Shown: positions 1 to 13,755 of the stretch, piece after piece
Numbering within the stretch: the first letter of the stretch is position 1
Layout: the number at the start of each line of letters is the position of its first letter
Source of the DNA: Symbiodinium kawagutii
Taxonomy: Eukaryota > Sar > Dinophyceae > Suessiales > Symbiodiniaceae
Length of the DNA stretch: 64,000 nt
Assembly: GCA_009767595.1 (NCBI GenBank)
Contig: VSDK01002196.1
Span: 373,576 to 437,575 of the forward strand
Direction of reading: 5' to 3'
Notes under the pieces: generated by a model
Told to the model about the DNA's origin: nothing
Seen by the model: only the letters and a program-made list of their open reading frames with translations
Database searches by the model: none
Made by a program: the position numbers and the translations under genes

Positions 1-250
1 TTGAAAAACACCCATATGGGTCTATGATCAGCCATCATCAACCACTATAATCCCTTTTAAACAATATAAAACCATGGTAGTCACTGAGTCACGAACATAT
101 TTACCTATGACATCTGAACCTTAATCATCGTCTCTGTTCATCATTTGTCATCCAGGCCACGAGCTGGGCTTGGATCGCTGGGCCGGATGGAGGACATGGC
201 GGAGCCATGGCGCAGCCCAGGCGCCTGACGCCAAGGGGTTCAGCTGCTGC
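1..250. other. Left flank, no gene seen
   Basis: This stretch has degenerate CATCATCAACCA-type simple sequence in the first 60 bases, then mixed sequence with a GC-richer patch around 160-250. It does not obviously match the array spacers that begin near 250, so the left edge of the tandem array appears to lie here. I see no coding signal. Confidence 0.4.
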
Positions 251-3200
251 AGGGGAGCTGGCCCAATGACATCGAATGATTCGGGGTCACTTGGCTTGTT
301 ATTTTAACAGGGTAGTTTACACAATGACATTGAATGATGCGTGGGAAACTTGGTTTGTCATTTTGCTGGACATTGACAAGTTTGGTGGTTTTTTGCTGGA
401 CACTTCAAATTGTGTGGAACAAAACGGGGTGCCCCTGAAATTCTGCATAGTTCTGGGTTTTGCCTCAGATGCTATCGATGTTGGAGTCGTCCTGACGACC
501 TAACGTTTCCCTCGAGGGTTTCCAACAGGCAGGCGCTACCCCTGGGCATATCTCGGCCAAGTTTGGAAGCTTGGACCGTGGATGACGGATGGAGGTTGCA
601 TCTAAGGAGGCCATGTTATGTGGTGATTTCTCAAAATAGGGGACCCATGGGGCCCCAAAAGATTATTACCATAAGTGGTTATTGGAGAGAATGATATGGA
701 GGGTCCCCAATGTGTTTGTCAGCTCTCCTAGAGTCCAAAGTCAGGCGATCAAGAGCTGGATGGTTTGATCCTGTTTGGTTTTTTGGTTTTGGGTTGTATT
801 TTGCAAGAAGATCTAGGGGGTGAAACTTGTTCAAGATGTCTTGGGATCGCGCTTGGATGAAACGTGTCCAGAAGTATTGGCACTTTCAATAGATTCGAGT
901 CATTGGACTCTGTCATGTTTAACAATTGGCATCAGCAATTGGTCTTCCGTACTCCATCCCAGTCCACAGCGTGGTTGGAGTTGGGAAGGTTCAATATTCC
1001 AATGTGGTTTGTCCGAGTTTCGTGGCTGTCAGAGGCTGGTCAGTGTCTTGGTTGACAATCTTGAGCATCATGATCCAATCGTGATTTCTTTGAACTGGGA
1101 TTTCCATCAACCAACCAGCACAGACAAGGGATGGCACAAGGGTTTTCATCGCGGCTGGCAAGGTCCCAGGTTGCGATTCAAGAGCCCCGACAGTTTTGAG
1201 AACATCCAATCCCACCTACGCAGCCTCTTTTCAGCGGAGCTCCCCCCGCAGTGAGTCATATGGGTGTGTCCATCAATGGTGGCACCTACTACCTGTCCAA
1301 GAATAACCATTATCTATAGGGAAACCTACCAGCTATGGGGGCACACCATTTATCGACAAATCCATATCGTGCATCCACCCAAAGAAGGGTGAATGAACAC
1401 ATCATACCATTAAATTGCAATTGATTCGCTGGACTGTTTGATCAAAAGGGCCTGGTGATTGTGTCAGTTGGTGGGAAATAAGGTGAAACAGTCTAGTTCA
1501 ACCTCATAGAAAATTTGGCAAGGGTTCTGTGGACAACTTTGGATGTATGGATGCGAATCAGCCCCCTGATTTTTCCTCCATTGCAACTGGCTTCCCTGCC
1601 CAAATTGTGAGGCAACGACCCCAGAATTTGGGCGACATTCTTGCCGTGCCAGCTTGCAGTTGCAGGCGGGTTTTGCATCGTTGAAATATGTTGGTCAGTA
1701 ACATAATGAAATATGTCGGTTATAGATGAATAGTCAAAATAGTTCGAATATGTTGGTCATGAAAGATGTTAATGATTTTTAACACTCTTGAAGTCTGGCA
1801 ATTTGATCGTTCACATCTTTGGACTTGGGGATGATGATATCTCCATCTTATAACAACCCCTTGATAACCAACAGGTGATTTTCATTAAATCATCATCATG
1901 CTTATTTGCTTGTCCTCATTTTTGGTACTTGCAGATGGCGTTGTTCCTTCTAATCAAGCTTTGACAATCTGTCAATTTATTTGACTTTCAGGTTGCGATG
2001 GATCCCTGTCACGACCAACCCTTGACAATAAAACCATGCTTATCCGAGTCTTTCGGACTTCCTGTATACGTTTAGTTCCTTTGGATAAACAAACTTTGGG
2101 AATCAGTCAAGAGTACATTGATGATTGGTTTATCTGCCTCTTTTGGATTGCTTGATTCAGAATTATCGCTTTCAATCAAACTGTGAAGCTTCTCAAATAT
2201 GTCATTCAAGTAATCGTATGGTTTGATCCTCGTGTTTTGCGCTTCGAGATGTTGTATTCTTTCGGTAACTAAGCGTTTATTCACACCTGCGGCTTTATTC
2301 AAATGCCGCTGGCTGTTTATCATTGCCCGTTCAACTTCTAGATTCTGTACGCACTGTTTGATGAGAAATGTGATGATTACTCTATGGTTTATGAAGTTGT
2401 GTTTGTTGGTTAATCATTATGTGTTTGCAGATGTTGTTTGATCCTACGGCTAGTCAAACGTTGAGAACAAAGCAATCTGTTATTGAACTTGGGTAATTTG
2501 TTTATGCTCGTCTTTGAACTTTCACGTTCTGATTGCTTATTTGGATAGTTACTCGTCGAGAGCTAAGGCTAAAGCCGTCTTTGATACATCATCCATGTTT
2601 CATTGGGGAAGCGGATCCACTATGACCGCGAGTTCGCGTATGTGTTCCTACAAATATTGAAGTATGAAGTATTGTTTAGGTTGGCGCGCACTAGAGTAAA
2701 AGATAGTAAAAGCATGTGTTTGATATCAGTTTGATGTCGTGATGATACCATTTACACACCCAAGCTCAACAAGTAGCAAGGTCGTATTGTCATTGAATAA
2801 TCTTTTGGTGCTAAGATCGGATTTTTCGACGTGGGATCGGCCTTTCCCAGCTGCGCCATGGAGAGGATCCGATCCGTGGCTTCGTTCTGCCGACGGTGAT
2901 GCAACAGGCTCGAGCTTGGATGCAGCTGATGGGGAGCGAGCCAACAAACAGGAGCTGCACGATCCAGTAGGTAGAGGTAGATTGTCTGGGATTTGTTGGT
3001 AGTTTGTCAGGGGCTAAACAATTGTTGTGATATCTTGTCACTGTTTTGCCTCTCTTTTTGATGCATCTATTGAATCAACAGACTGATGGTGGATTCGCTT
3101 GTGGAATAAGAGATAGCAAGAGGATGTATTCGGGAAATAATGGTGATGGTACGGTGATTGGTGGTAATGTGAGGCCTGGAATTCGGGATTTAGTCCATTT

Positions 3201-5690
3201 CAATCCAGCAGCATCTGAGATGGAAAGAATCATTTGCAACAGTGAGACAGCATCAACTTTGCGATGGTGGATTCTGTGGTACTCGCAACTGCATTGTTCA
3301 TTTCCAGCCAGGTTTCTGTCGTCGATATGCTGGTCTCCATGTGTCAATGCACGTGTCGCTGAATTGTCAAATATACTCGGGATTCATTTGAATGGTTGTT
3401 TGTTGATGATGAAATGTGATACAAGTTGTAACTTTCCACTGGCGAGTAGTTCTGGGATATGTCTGAATTTGTAGACCTCAGAGAGTTTCCCCTCATATTT
3501 CCTGGGCCGTTGCCAACAACATCGTGCACATATCCATTGTCATGAGTAACGTCAATGCTGACATCGCATCTTTGCTATCGCCTCTGTATTGTTGGCAGCT
3601 AGCCTCAAGGTTTCAATGTCAAACCTCACACAACCGAAAGATGGAAACATGCAACAACTGCTCCAGGTTCCTTCACATGTTCGTTGCTATGGTTCACTGG
3701 TTCCACGCCCGTCCACTCATTTTCCATTGTTGTTCGATGCTTCGAAAAACCTTTACAAAACCTGTAACCACCAGAAGAACCATGTTGAGAACCCTGCAAT
3801 CCCCACATGAACAGCCACCTTCCTCACAGAACCCTTCCAACCCACCAACAGCAACCTTCCAAACACGTGACTTCCCACTGCCAGCAGACCTTCTTGGAGA
3901 ACCAAACCTTGGTTGAGGAGTCGTTCTTTGGCACTGCCTCGCCAGTGACCCTTCAGCGTTGTGGTCTCAGTGGGGGGCGTAGGCAAGTGACAGGTGGGGA
4001 TCCGGGACGACCGAAATCTGCCTGGGATGGAAGCTGAATTGGGTCGTTAGATGATGATTGAATGATGGAATGAGTAGCTGCTAATTAGCTACTATCAACC
4101 ATTTATAATGATTGATTGTCATTAGTTGTCATTGATCAATAGACACTATGAAGTAACTATATAACAGTCACTATCCGACCGTTCTGAGATGATAATTGCT
4201 GGCTAATAATTAGTCAAGCGACTGGTTGATAATGGTTAGTTGATGATAAATGATCAACTACTGTTGACATGGATTCTCGTGAAATACCATCATTGAGCAC
4301 TATGAAATAATGAATTTGGGACTGACTCATCATCCACCCGCAAGCATCATTACATAATTGATTGTCATGAAGCATTTATGTTGGTCATTATCATATCTCG
4401 CAAAACACTACCGAGCAGATTGTGAAGGGATATCACTTGGGGTATCTCCCCTCATCCCGTAACAAGGCAAAAATCCATTGCGCGCTTCTTACTTCGAGCA
4501 GGGGCCACTTATGAGTCATCACTTTGACTCTTAGCGTTTAGGAGGATACCCCAAGAAACCACCAACGATAAAACGTAATTAACAAGTCAAGGAGATGAAA
4601 GCCATGAAACCATGAAGGCTGGCTACATCAAGGTGCACAATTCCATTGACTGCTCCAGATCTTCATACGCCCCAATGAGGTACATTATAAGGGCTCTTCT
4701 GTAAAACTCCCAGGATAGATAACCATTCCGTATAGAAGGGTAAAAACCATTTGACAAGAGATAATGACCATGGCCATAGTCAGCGAAATGATAGCAATCG
4801 CCTCGCTTTTGTTCACTTCGGATCTGCTTAGCCTTTGGGAGGTGGGCTCGCAGCTCAATGTTGGGGGTTCCATGCTGACCATAACCATCTTTGGGGTCTA
4901 CAATCCGTGTGCCCGCAAGACAGAAGCCATAGGAGTGAATCCACCAGAATGAACAGAGTCCAACAGATGCGATTCTCACCAGAAGTTCTGAAGATTTCCA
5001 ACCCCTTGCCCTCTCAAAGTATCTGAGGTAGCTAGCTGGAGAGAAGTCTTCGAAAAAGACCAGGTGCCAAGTTGAGAGCTCTGAGATGTCGGATGTTGGG
5101 GACGCAGAGCTGTGAGGGCTCCATGATTTGATGGTTGAGCAGCTGAATGATTCATTTGGTGGTTTTTCAAAATAGGCAACTTAAAAAATGGATGTTTTAT
5201 TACTGAAGATTGTTAATATGGGAAGATTTAAGATGATTTTCAGGGTACCCCTATTTTGAGAAACCATAAACCACCATTTGGTTCTTGGAGTAGATGGATT
5301 CCCATGCGGTGCTGCTCCTAACCGCAATCCGCAAAAGAACAATCTTCAAAAATCAGCCAGAAATCATGATGTCAATGGGGGAAAAGTTCCATCCTCAGAA
5401 ATCGACTAGAAATGATCATCATTTAGACATCGCATTGGCATGATCATTCATTCGGCTATCTCAATTTCGACCAACCTCATCAATGGGAAATCTCAATGAT
5501 TGGTCGAACTAATTGAAGTCATCACAATGCTGGGAGATGACCGAACTAATGATAACCAAGTTATCACCATGGGATATTTCAAAGTACCCGAAGTGCTGGC
5601 TAGCCCTCTCGCCGTTAAGATGGGAGCTACTGCAGGCATTCAGCTCTCAAAGCCACCTGCTCCTCGAGCCAATACTGCGCTCCGTTCTTC
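250..5690. repeat. Array spacer, type I copy a (upstream of unit 1)
   Basis: This is colinear with spacers b (7980-14030) and c (16500-22925). Shared blocks include the part around 420-560 (matching ~16,590-16,800), the GCCAGCTTGC-TTGCAGGC block near 1650 (matching ~9340 and ~17,650), the TTGCGATGGATCCC block near 1993 (matching ~9706 and ~18,018), and the CCCAGCTGCGCCATGGAGAG block near 2847 (matching ~11,280 and ~20,386). The short reading frames inside are not conserved between copies, so I do not call genes. It probably represents the spacer of a lost or out-of-window unit. Confidence 0.65.
5033..5150 (+). promoter_or_regulatory. Conserved upstream block, unit 1
   Basis: This block contains GAGAAGTCTTCGAAA and, about 70 bases on, GAGCTGTGAGGGCTCCATG followed by TTTGATGGTTGAGCAGCTG. 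The same pair of motifs precedes units 2 and 3, and the second half precedes 5b. A promoter, 5' UTR or trans-splicing region are all possible; the role is inferred only from position and conservation. Confidence 0.35.
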
Positions 5691-5698
5691 CTGGATCC

Positions 5699-7601
5699 AT
5701 GTCAACTGATTTCAACTTAGTGCAAAGGCATAACTTTTGTAGACTGTTGGGAACTAATAACCATTAGTCATTGCAATCATGATTAACCATTAATCACTGT
5801 AATTACCATTATTTGATCATGATTCACCATTAGTTAATGATCATTCACCATGTAACTAATGACCATTCATTAACCATAAATTAATGCCTTTTAAGCACTG
5901 TAATCATGATTAATTCTGAGGAACTCAGTAGCTTCTTGTTTCTGAATCAGTCTTTGGCACAAATGATTTGATTATGACATTTCTTCCCTCTCCACGGAGT
6001 GATTTCCCCTGAGGTTCTGCCGGAAGAGGAAGGCAGAACCGAGCCCTTCAAGGAATTGGCCTTCCGGGAAAGCCGTTAAGCTCACCTTCCGGGAGAAGGA
6101 TGGCGCAACAGCCACTCAGACTGTGACGTGGAAGCCACATGAGGAGAGCTTTCGAGAGGTCATCGCAAGGGCAGCCATCCCGGGTCTTGAGGTCTCCTGG
6201 AAGGGCGCAGATAACGTCATTGTCCAAGAAGATGCCTCGGAGAGTGGCATCCGAAAATTTCTCGTGAGAAACCATGGCCGCCCAAAGCCTCAGCTGCAGG
6301 CGGATCGGTGCTGAATTGGATTTGTGATATTTGTGATGGGTTTATTCCAGGCATTTTACCATGAAGGTTATGTAATATCCTGAGCGAAAAGTTCAATCCA
6401 TCAGTATGTTTTAAGTGTTTTAAGTAGCTTCATGTGGCTTCCTATTTTGAAATGATGGTGGCATGCAAGACCCGGCCGAACGTTGCTTGCAGTTTTGACC
6501 CAAGCTGAATGTATTAGCTGTGAGGTGGAGTGGAGCCTCCCAACGATCCTGGGGATGTCCCACAGCCAAGCGGCCAAAGCTTGGTTTCTTGGAGATGGAG
6601 CGGCCACGGATCAAGCTGTCACAGAGGCCAGCTGGCTGCTAGCATGAACATGTCCTCCTTGTTTGAATGGGTTTGGTAGGGTCAATTTTTGATCGGTCTT
6701 GCACGACTGCGAATGGAAATCCAGTGTTTTGAGTGTGGACTTTCGGGAAACGGATCGAGCGCCATTGGTTTTGCCTGATCTTTCAGCTGAGGCGCAGCAG
6801 AATGTGGAGAAGAATGGTGGAAAGATCACTGGCAACTCTGGTTCTGGACCCTATGTCATTGAGCATAAGGGATACTCGAAGGACGCATGGCCGCAGGCCG
6901 TTGAGGGCTTGAAGTCTGAGTTTGGGCTTTCAGAACCAGAGGCGCAAGCCTTATTGAACGCAGCCCGACGGGAGGAGGGGAAATGTCAGCATTTCCAGCA
7001 GACAACCAAGGGTAAGAAGACAACTACAGCGTTCGTTGCCTACCACACCATTTGTCAAGATGACCAGATTGACTTGATCTTTGGCAAGTACGAGGCATCC
7101 ATGGAGGTGATCGGAGCTCCGCCCCGCGAGAATTGCATCCAGTACAACGGCACCAATCTCGCAGTGTGGCCCCCGGCATCACCACACAGTGTCGAAGAAG
7201 GAACTGACATGAGAGGTTTGGTGGTAGAGATTCCTCTGGGATGGCAGCTGGTGAATTCTACCCAGGAAGGTTTCGACAACATCCGGCAGCGGGTGATCGC
7301 TCGATACCCATGGCACACGAACGTCCTGGTGACCAGTGGCCCCAATGGCCAGCTCCAAGGGTGGTTGACAAGTCGTCACGGGGATGCTGGAAACCAGTGG
7401 GTGAGGCTGGACAGCGGCCATGTCGAGAAGAGGGACCAGTCCCACTTCCATTTCAAGGCCACAAGTTTGCGCCTCCTGATTCAAGAGAAGACGGTGGCCA
7501 CTCCCAAGCTGCTCAACCATTGGAAGCAGTTCGTGAAGCTGTCGGCTCAGCGCGAGTGGTCTCAGCAGCTGGGTGTGCCCCATGGATCTGTCCAGGAGTG
7601 A
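5699..7601 (+). CDS. Array unit 1: PB1-like/exon-C family protein (divergent copy)
   Basis: Inferred exons are: 0 at 5699-5745 (weak), A at 6014-6299, B at 6525-6626 and C at 6792-7601, giving about 414 aa. Exon A has an acceptor GAG|G, runs open in phase 2 and ends CAG|GC. It keeps GKAVKLTF and a tryptophan-rich strand but has lost the acidic YxDEDGD motif (it reads SWKGADN), so it is the most diverged A module. Exon B begins AG|GTGGAGTGG. Exon C carries the family landmarks AYHTICQDD, PLGWQLVNST, PWHTNVLVTSGP, RLLIQ and LSAQREWSQQLG, and ends in VQE plus TGA. Exon 0 is supported only by similarity of STDFNLVQRHNF to unit 3 STAFNLMQRHFF. The B/C donor is not settled: I used a phase-0 GC site, and a site 9-11 bases downstream is the alternative. 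Function is unknown. Confidence 0.6.
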
Positions 7602-7671
7602 GCACGGATTCCATAGGTGTCCATAGGAGGTGGATGATATGCACAGATTCGCCACTTCCTATGGTTGAGAT

Positions 7672-7735
7672 GTTCCTTGGAAAGTTGCCAGCAGTCATCA
7701 AGCTTTTGCTAAGAGATTCCAGCCAATAGCAAGAC
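7672..7735 (+). promoter_or_regulatory. 3' conserved element, unit 1
   Basis: Starting about 70 bases after the stop codon, this matches the block found after every other complete unit (AGTTGCCAGCAG, then GAGATTCCAGCC). Here the palindrome GGCAAGTTGCC is damaged and reads GGAAAGTTGCC. It is probably part of the 3' UTR. Confidence 0.5.
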
Positions 7736-10700
7736 TTCAGGGAACATGGCTTAGAGAGTCGACAGGGCCAGATGTGAGAAAAGGATCACTATGGTCATGC
7801 AAAGCAAGTGACGATTGATTGTAGGATAGATTTTAAGACAGTGTGTCAAGCTCAAAGTAGCTCAGTGGCAATGATCACCACAGATCCCCAGAAGAGGAAA
7901 GAAAACATGTGCGGAAACCACGTCAAGACTTCTCTCCGGACGAATTTTGAAAAACTAACGCTTTGCATACAATTGACTAGGCCGTAAAAGCCGTTGACGG
8001 ACCAGTTAGGTTTCTATGTGGTCAATCAGCGTGTTTGGCGACCATTCCATTGGTTTTTGTTGGACCCCTAAAATTGTTCCAAACAAGAACGGGTGCCTTC
8101 CAATTCATTCAAAGATCTTCGGAGCTCTGCCTCGGCCGTGGTGTCACTTTGATGCGACTGAATGTCCCTGGCCCGAAGCAACGACCTGTTTCCCCCCAAA
8201 GTGTCCAACTGACAGGCCCTCCATCGCAGTGAACCCTGGCATTCTTAGCCAGTTCGGAGGCTCAGGACCGTTGGTGCCAGCGGACGGATGTGAACCAAAT
8301 TCAGGACATCAAAAGTGAGAAAACCCAGGGGGGTTGAAACAGTTTGAAGCGGTCTTTTTGGGTGGAATTGGGATGAAACATGCCCGAACTTGTTGTTTGT
8401 TTTTTCAGTTGGCCGGCCACATAGTTTGTTTGGTGTTTACTTTGTTTGGCTGCCTCTGGGGATTGTCACATGAGTTCTCTGGACGTTTGGTCAGTTGCTT
8501 GGTTGGCTGGCTGATTGTTTTGCTTGGCTGGATTACTTGGGCAATTGGTAGCTTGCTACTTTAGTAGGTTGCTGATTTGCTTCTTTGCATGTTTACCTGC
8601 ATACTTAGTTTCTTGGTGAATTATTAGTACTTGGCTGTTTGATTGTTTGGGTGGTTGATTTTGCACGTAAGAGTTTAGTCCGAGACCCGTGTCACTTTCA
8701 TCTCTTTCAACCGAGGCATCAATTTTTGGTTTGCCATGCTCCATCATCCAAGTTGACTCCGTGTGGTCAGTTTATCTCAGTTTGCCACTTTTTTCGCTGA
8801 TTGGAGTATCATTATCCATGAAGTGGGATGTTCACCAAACAATCAGCATAAGTAAAGGATGGCCTGGATGGCACAAGGGTCTTCATCACCGATCGATGAT
8901 TAGGTAAGCTTCCCCCAGGTTGAAACCCGAAGTCTTCAAGAGCCGAGAACCTATGAGAAACATGATCCCACATACCAGGCCACCTGCAGTCAAATCATCT
9001 GCGATGGAAGTTTCTTGGTACAACCCTTCCTTTCATTAGAGATCCCCACAACGTGAAGAATTTATCCATCCAGCTACATCAGGATGAATGAACACATCAC
9101 GCCACATTGCAGATGATTCACTGGATCCTTTGATCACAACGTCGTGCTCATTTTCGAAGTAAGTACATGGAAACATGATGGAAGTTTAAGGGGTTTTGAA
9201 GTGCCGCGATGATTATCTGAGCAATTTTGGTTGCATGACCACAATCTACCCCCAGGTTCTTCCCCTCATCACAAATGGATTCCCTGGCTGAATGGTGAGG
9301 CAACAACACCAGGGTCTTCGCGATGTTTTGGCTGCGCCAGCTTGCTATTGCAGGCAGATTGCAGCATCATGCCTCTTGTGGAGCAAGCGTTCTGCATGGT
9401 TAAAACTTGTTAGTCATAAACGAGATTAATTACTAACTATTCTTTCTTGAAACTTTGGCAATTTGTTCATTCGCATCTTTCGGACTTTATTGTGAGTTGC
9501 CTTTTTCATAGTGAAGCTTTGAGAATCAAACAAGTGTTCATCAAACCATCATCATCGGATGCAGCAACCACGGTTATTTGTTCATGCACATTTTTCGGAC
9601 TTTCATATGGCGGTCTTCCTTCTGTCAATCAAGCTTTGATAATCTGATACTCAGCGTGACTCCCCATGTCAATCGCCTTTAGCCGCATCTTTTCTGACTT
9701 TCAGGTTGCGATGGATCCCCTTTTACGATCAACCTTTGGCGAGGAACGCATGTTTATCCTAGTCTTTTGGACTGATAATCAATGGTATGTCTACACCATG
9801 GTTTGTGGTCGTGCTTTGCACTTCCTGATGTTGCTTGATACTTTGGGTAATCAACCCTCAAAAACAAAGCTATCCGTTGTTACTGGACTAGAGTGATAGC
9901 CAGATATAGCCAGTGCAACTCACCTTTTTGCCACTGCATACGTGCTCATTCTTTCTGAGACAGAAACAACACTATGACTTTCGATGAACTTTCCCATCTG
10001 CCATGTGCAGGATGAGATGCATACAGCAGGTCGGGTGCACCCAGAAGCAGCTGCTTGCCACAGACCAAAGGAATGATTCTCATATACTATGGCATTAGTG
10101 TATTGTTCAAGTGGCTGTGGCATCAGTTTCTCTCTCTTGTCTGCCTGCGTTTTCTATTTGATGCCATGTCCAAGATCGAAGGTTTGATTTCGATGGTCAT
10201 GTCCCAGAAGCTGGAGGTACAACATGAATGTTGGGACCGGGGTAGTTCATGTTTCTTCAGAATCACAGCTCTCCAATAGACATGCTGGGAACTAACGGGC
10301 CAGAACATAGGCATCTAGCTCGGATTTTGCAAGTCTTGACTCAGAAACGAATTTTTGGGGGTCCAGATCCTCCAAATTCTATCATGTGATGATATTATTG
10401 ATGGTGCCGTGATGATGTAGCAAAACAAAGAAGCTGAAAGAAAGGTTAGTAACCATGGGACAACATGCGCTGGAGGATAGTAGCCTCTCAAAAACTCATG
10501 ATGGCATCACGGATTCGAAGTCTCGTTTTGAACAAAGTGGTCAAAGAGCACATTTTGACACAAAACCATCATTTGTGGGTGCTCTGAATTATCTGAAATA
10601 GTGATTTCAATCTGTTTCAATTCCTATGATTGCATAGTAAGATGCAACCAATGTAGGCGCTGCTACTGTTCAGCAGTCGTTTAGGTCAAGACTTCTAGGT

Positions 10701-11039
10701 CCTTCAGGTCCTTGGAGGTACCAGCAACAGCAACTCATTATGACATCACCAGCATTCAAGGATCACTGTTTTAGCAGAGATGGGTTTCTACCTTGTTGAT
10801 TTTTACCTTGTTGACCAGCGAGGTTGGTTCGGTGGAAGCCATTAAGATGAAGGAAAAGAACCTACTCTATGACTATGATTGGCTTGCAAGTTGGTCCTGC
10901 CTCCTAGCTATTGACCGTGATCAATATTGGGTACTCCATGATACTATTGGTGGTTGGCTCAGAATCAACAAGCATAGCTTCGATAAGTTACCAGGGACCA
11001 GAACCTCGCCCACAGTTCACACAGTTCCATTAGAAAGAA

Positions 11040-11175
11040 CTCATAGTATCATAGTATCATAGATCACATTTGTATCACAGATATCATAGAATGATATTTT
11101 TTTAAGCATCTATGATACTAGTGATAAACTAATATCCATCTATCATAGTATCATAGCATCATAGATCACATTTCT
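11040..11175. repeat. ATCATAGTATCATAG repeat cluster
   Basis: Several copies of ATCATAGTATCATAG and ATCATAGATCACATTT flank the opposite-sense sequence ATCTATGATACTAG. Both direct and inverted copies are therefore present, and the stretch could fold into a hairpin. I did not find the cluster in spacers a or c. Confidence 0.6.
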
Positions 11176-12040
11176 CGGTGTTTTGTGTGCCCCTTTGATG
11201 GCCAACGAGACGCTGGTCACCAGTACCAATAGCCTTGACCATTTCGCAGATCTTCCCGTGGATGCTTTGGGATGGGCCTTCTCCAGCTGCGCCGTGGAGA
11301 GGATTCGATCACTGGCTTCATCCTGCCAGAGACCATCGTGGCGCGGCAGGTTGGGACCTGGAAGGATCTGAAAAGTTGGTTCGCTTTGAAATTTCTATGA
11401 CTTTGTTTCTTTGTTGCAATAGTGGTTATGGATGGTGCTAGTCACTATGCTATGATTTCAATAGCATGGTCTCCCTTAACACGTGTGTCAAGAACCGAAG
11501 GGCTGGTGTTGGAGTGCTGGCTTTACTTGCAGAACAAGAGGATGGGTTCCCTGCGACGGCAGATTCTCTTAAACTCGCAACGGCATTGTTCGCTTCTCCA
11601 TGGCTTCTGTCAGTGATTGCCTGCTCTTGGTGTGTAAATTGATGTGTATCTGTTCCTTTTGATATCTCTGGATGCATCTATTTAAGTGTCTTTATTTCTG
11701 ATGATAAAATGCCATGCACGTACAATAGTAGCTTTCCATTGGAGAGTGTAGTTCTGGGATTTGGTTGCGTCTGGATGTGGAGGTCGCAGCGGGTTTCCAT
11801 GCATGAAAAATTCAATAGCCGTCATGATGCCAAGATCCATTGTCATGACTAACGTCAATGCTGAGATCGTATTTCGGCTATCGGTCTCTCACTTGTTGGC
11901 AGCTAGCTTCAAGGGTTCCACGTGGAACCTCATGCTACGGAAAGATGGAAGCACCTATCAGCTGCTCCAGATTCCTTCATACTTGTTTTGTTATGATTCA
12001 CTTGTTCCACGCATATCCTCACGCATGATTATTCATTTCT

Positions 12041-12110
12041 TGTTCTTGTTGTTGCTGCTGCTGTTGTTGTTGTTGTTGTTGCTGCTGCTGTTGTTCTTGC
12101 GTGGCCCTAT
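12041..12110. repeat. TTG/CTG microsatellite in spacer b
   Basis: An imperfect run of TTG and CTG triplets. It gives poly-Leu and poly-Asn/Ser reading frames on the two strands, which are not genes. Confidence 0.85.
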
Positions 12111-13637
12111 TGAATTTTGAGGCAGCCTGCAGTCAATTAAAGAGCCACCTTCGAAAATGATGTTCGGACTGCCAGACGTTTCTGGTGATGGATCTTGTTG
12201 GAAACCTCGTGACCAAGCCCCACTCATCCCCAGGAGTCATGTCCTTGAAGTGCCACCCTTTGTCCTTCAGTGCCATGACCTTAGTACTTCGGCCAAGCAA
12301 GTACCTTGAAGCGGAGCGGTGTCTCTTGGGGTGTCCCCTCACCCTGCAGCAATCCGAATATGAATAGGGCTACCTGTAGCAGGGGCCCCCTTGGAAATGA
12401 TCGCTTTGACTGTTAGTGGCTGGGAGAAGAACCCCACAGGTCACCATTGAACCTATTTGAGAAGTCAAGGGGATATAAGCAACAAATACATGAATGGTGG
12501 TGCTCAAGATCCTATTCAGTGGTACATCACACATAAGGTGACTGCGAAATTTTCAAGACGTCAGACTGTGCCTCAAGCCAATACTATCAAGAAAGCTTTA
12601 AGGTAAACCGTAAACCCAACAAGGCGTGGTGACATCGCCAAGAAAATATGGTTAAAACAACACGGGCTACCTATCAAGAGGATATCGCATGATATCACCA
12701 ACAAAAGCTTGGATCATTTGCCAGCGGTTGGCCAAGGCGATGTAACTATGAACAACAGATCTCAATGATCCACATTGCATAAATTTGTTTCAGATCATCC
12801 AATCCCGAACAAAGTGCATCCAAAGGGCGATTCCGTGGCCTTAGCTCGTGTATCATGGCAATATCACCAATAAAGGGGATGGTACTGTAACAAGTCATTG
12901 CAATATACTCGCAAGAAGCTGCGCAATGAACCCATGACTGGTTGGGTACCGCCAATTCCTTGATGATTTCAGTACGGTGCACATGGTCATACTTGGATGG
13001 TTGGGAGTACCAATGACACGTGGATAATACGGATATGCGTGATTTGGGCATTGCAAATTTGACAGTGTATCACTCAATATCCCTGTTTCACCAACAACCA
13101 CGGGACTCTGAAGTAAGAAGTCACGGGGATGATATGCACAATAAAGTTATCCGGATACTCAACAGCAGCAAGGGCCGCTTCAGTCATTTTCGACCCAGGT
13201 AGGCGTCCCGAGATTTGGTTTTTGTGGGTTGGAAAGCTTTGGTAGTATGATGCCATCACCTGACCGCTGCTCATCCCAGATTTGTTTACATATAAATCGT
13301 TAGGATGTTCCGTGTAGCTGATTTCTGTGTTTCACATGGCCATGTTTGCTGCAAAGCCACTCAAGTTTGGAAGCAAACATGTCCCAGGTCGGAGGTTCTC
13401 ATATCTTAGCGGTCCATGATTCCCTTCTTGTGGGCAATGTTTCAGATCCAAGCTACCCCAGAGCCGTAGTTGGAAATGAATTCCGTGCATCTGCAAGACT
13501 AGAGGGAAACCACTCACAGAAGTGAATCCTGCAGCTGCGGAATCCAATGGATTCTGTCGTGGATGTACCAGGTCACTGGTGCTTTCCCCGCAACCCCTTC
13601 AGCTTTCCCAGACAAAGTTTTCTTTCTCAGGTGAGCC

Positions 13638-13755
13638 AGCTGCAGAGAAGTCTTCGAAAGATCACCAGGTGCGAAGTTCAGGGGCCCTTGAGATATCCAA
13701 TGCAGGGCACGTAGAGCTGTGAGGGCTCCATGCTTTGATGGTTGAGCACTTGAAA
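13638..13755 (+). promoter_or_regulatory. Conserved upstream block, unit 2
   Basis: This has GAGAAGTCTTCGAAAGATC followed by GAGCTGTGAGGGCTCCATG and TTTGATGGTTGAGCA, as before units 1 and 3. It lies about 275-390 bases before the proposed unit 2 start. Confidence 0.4.

Noticed and set aside
820-1254. 144-codon frame in spacer a
   Set aside because: The matching parts of spacers b (~8,360-8,910) and c (~16,870-17,400) do not keep the frame; repeat sequence without family motifs.
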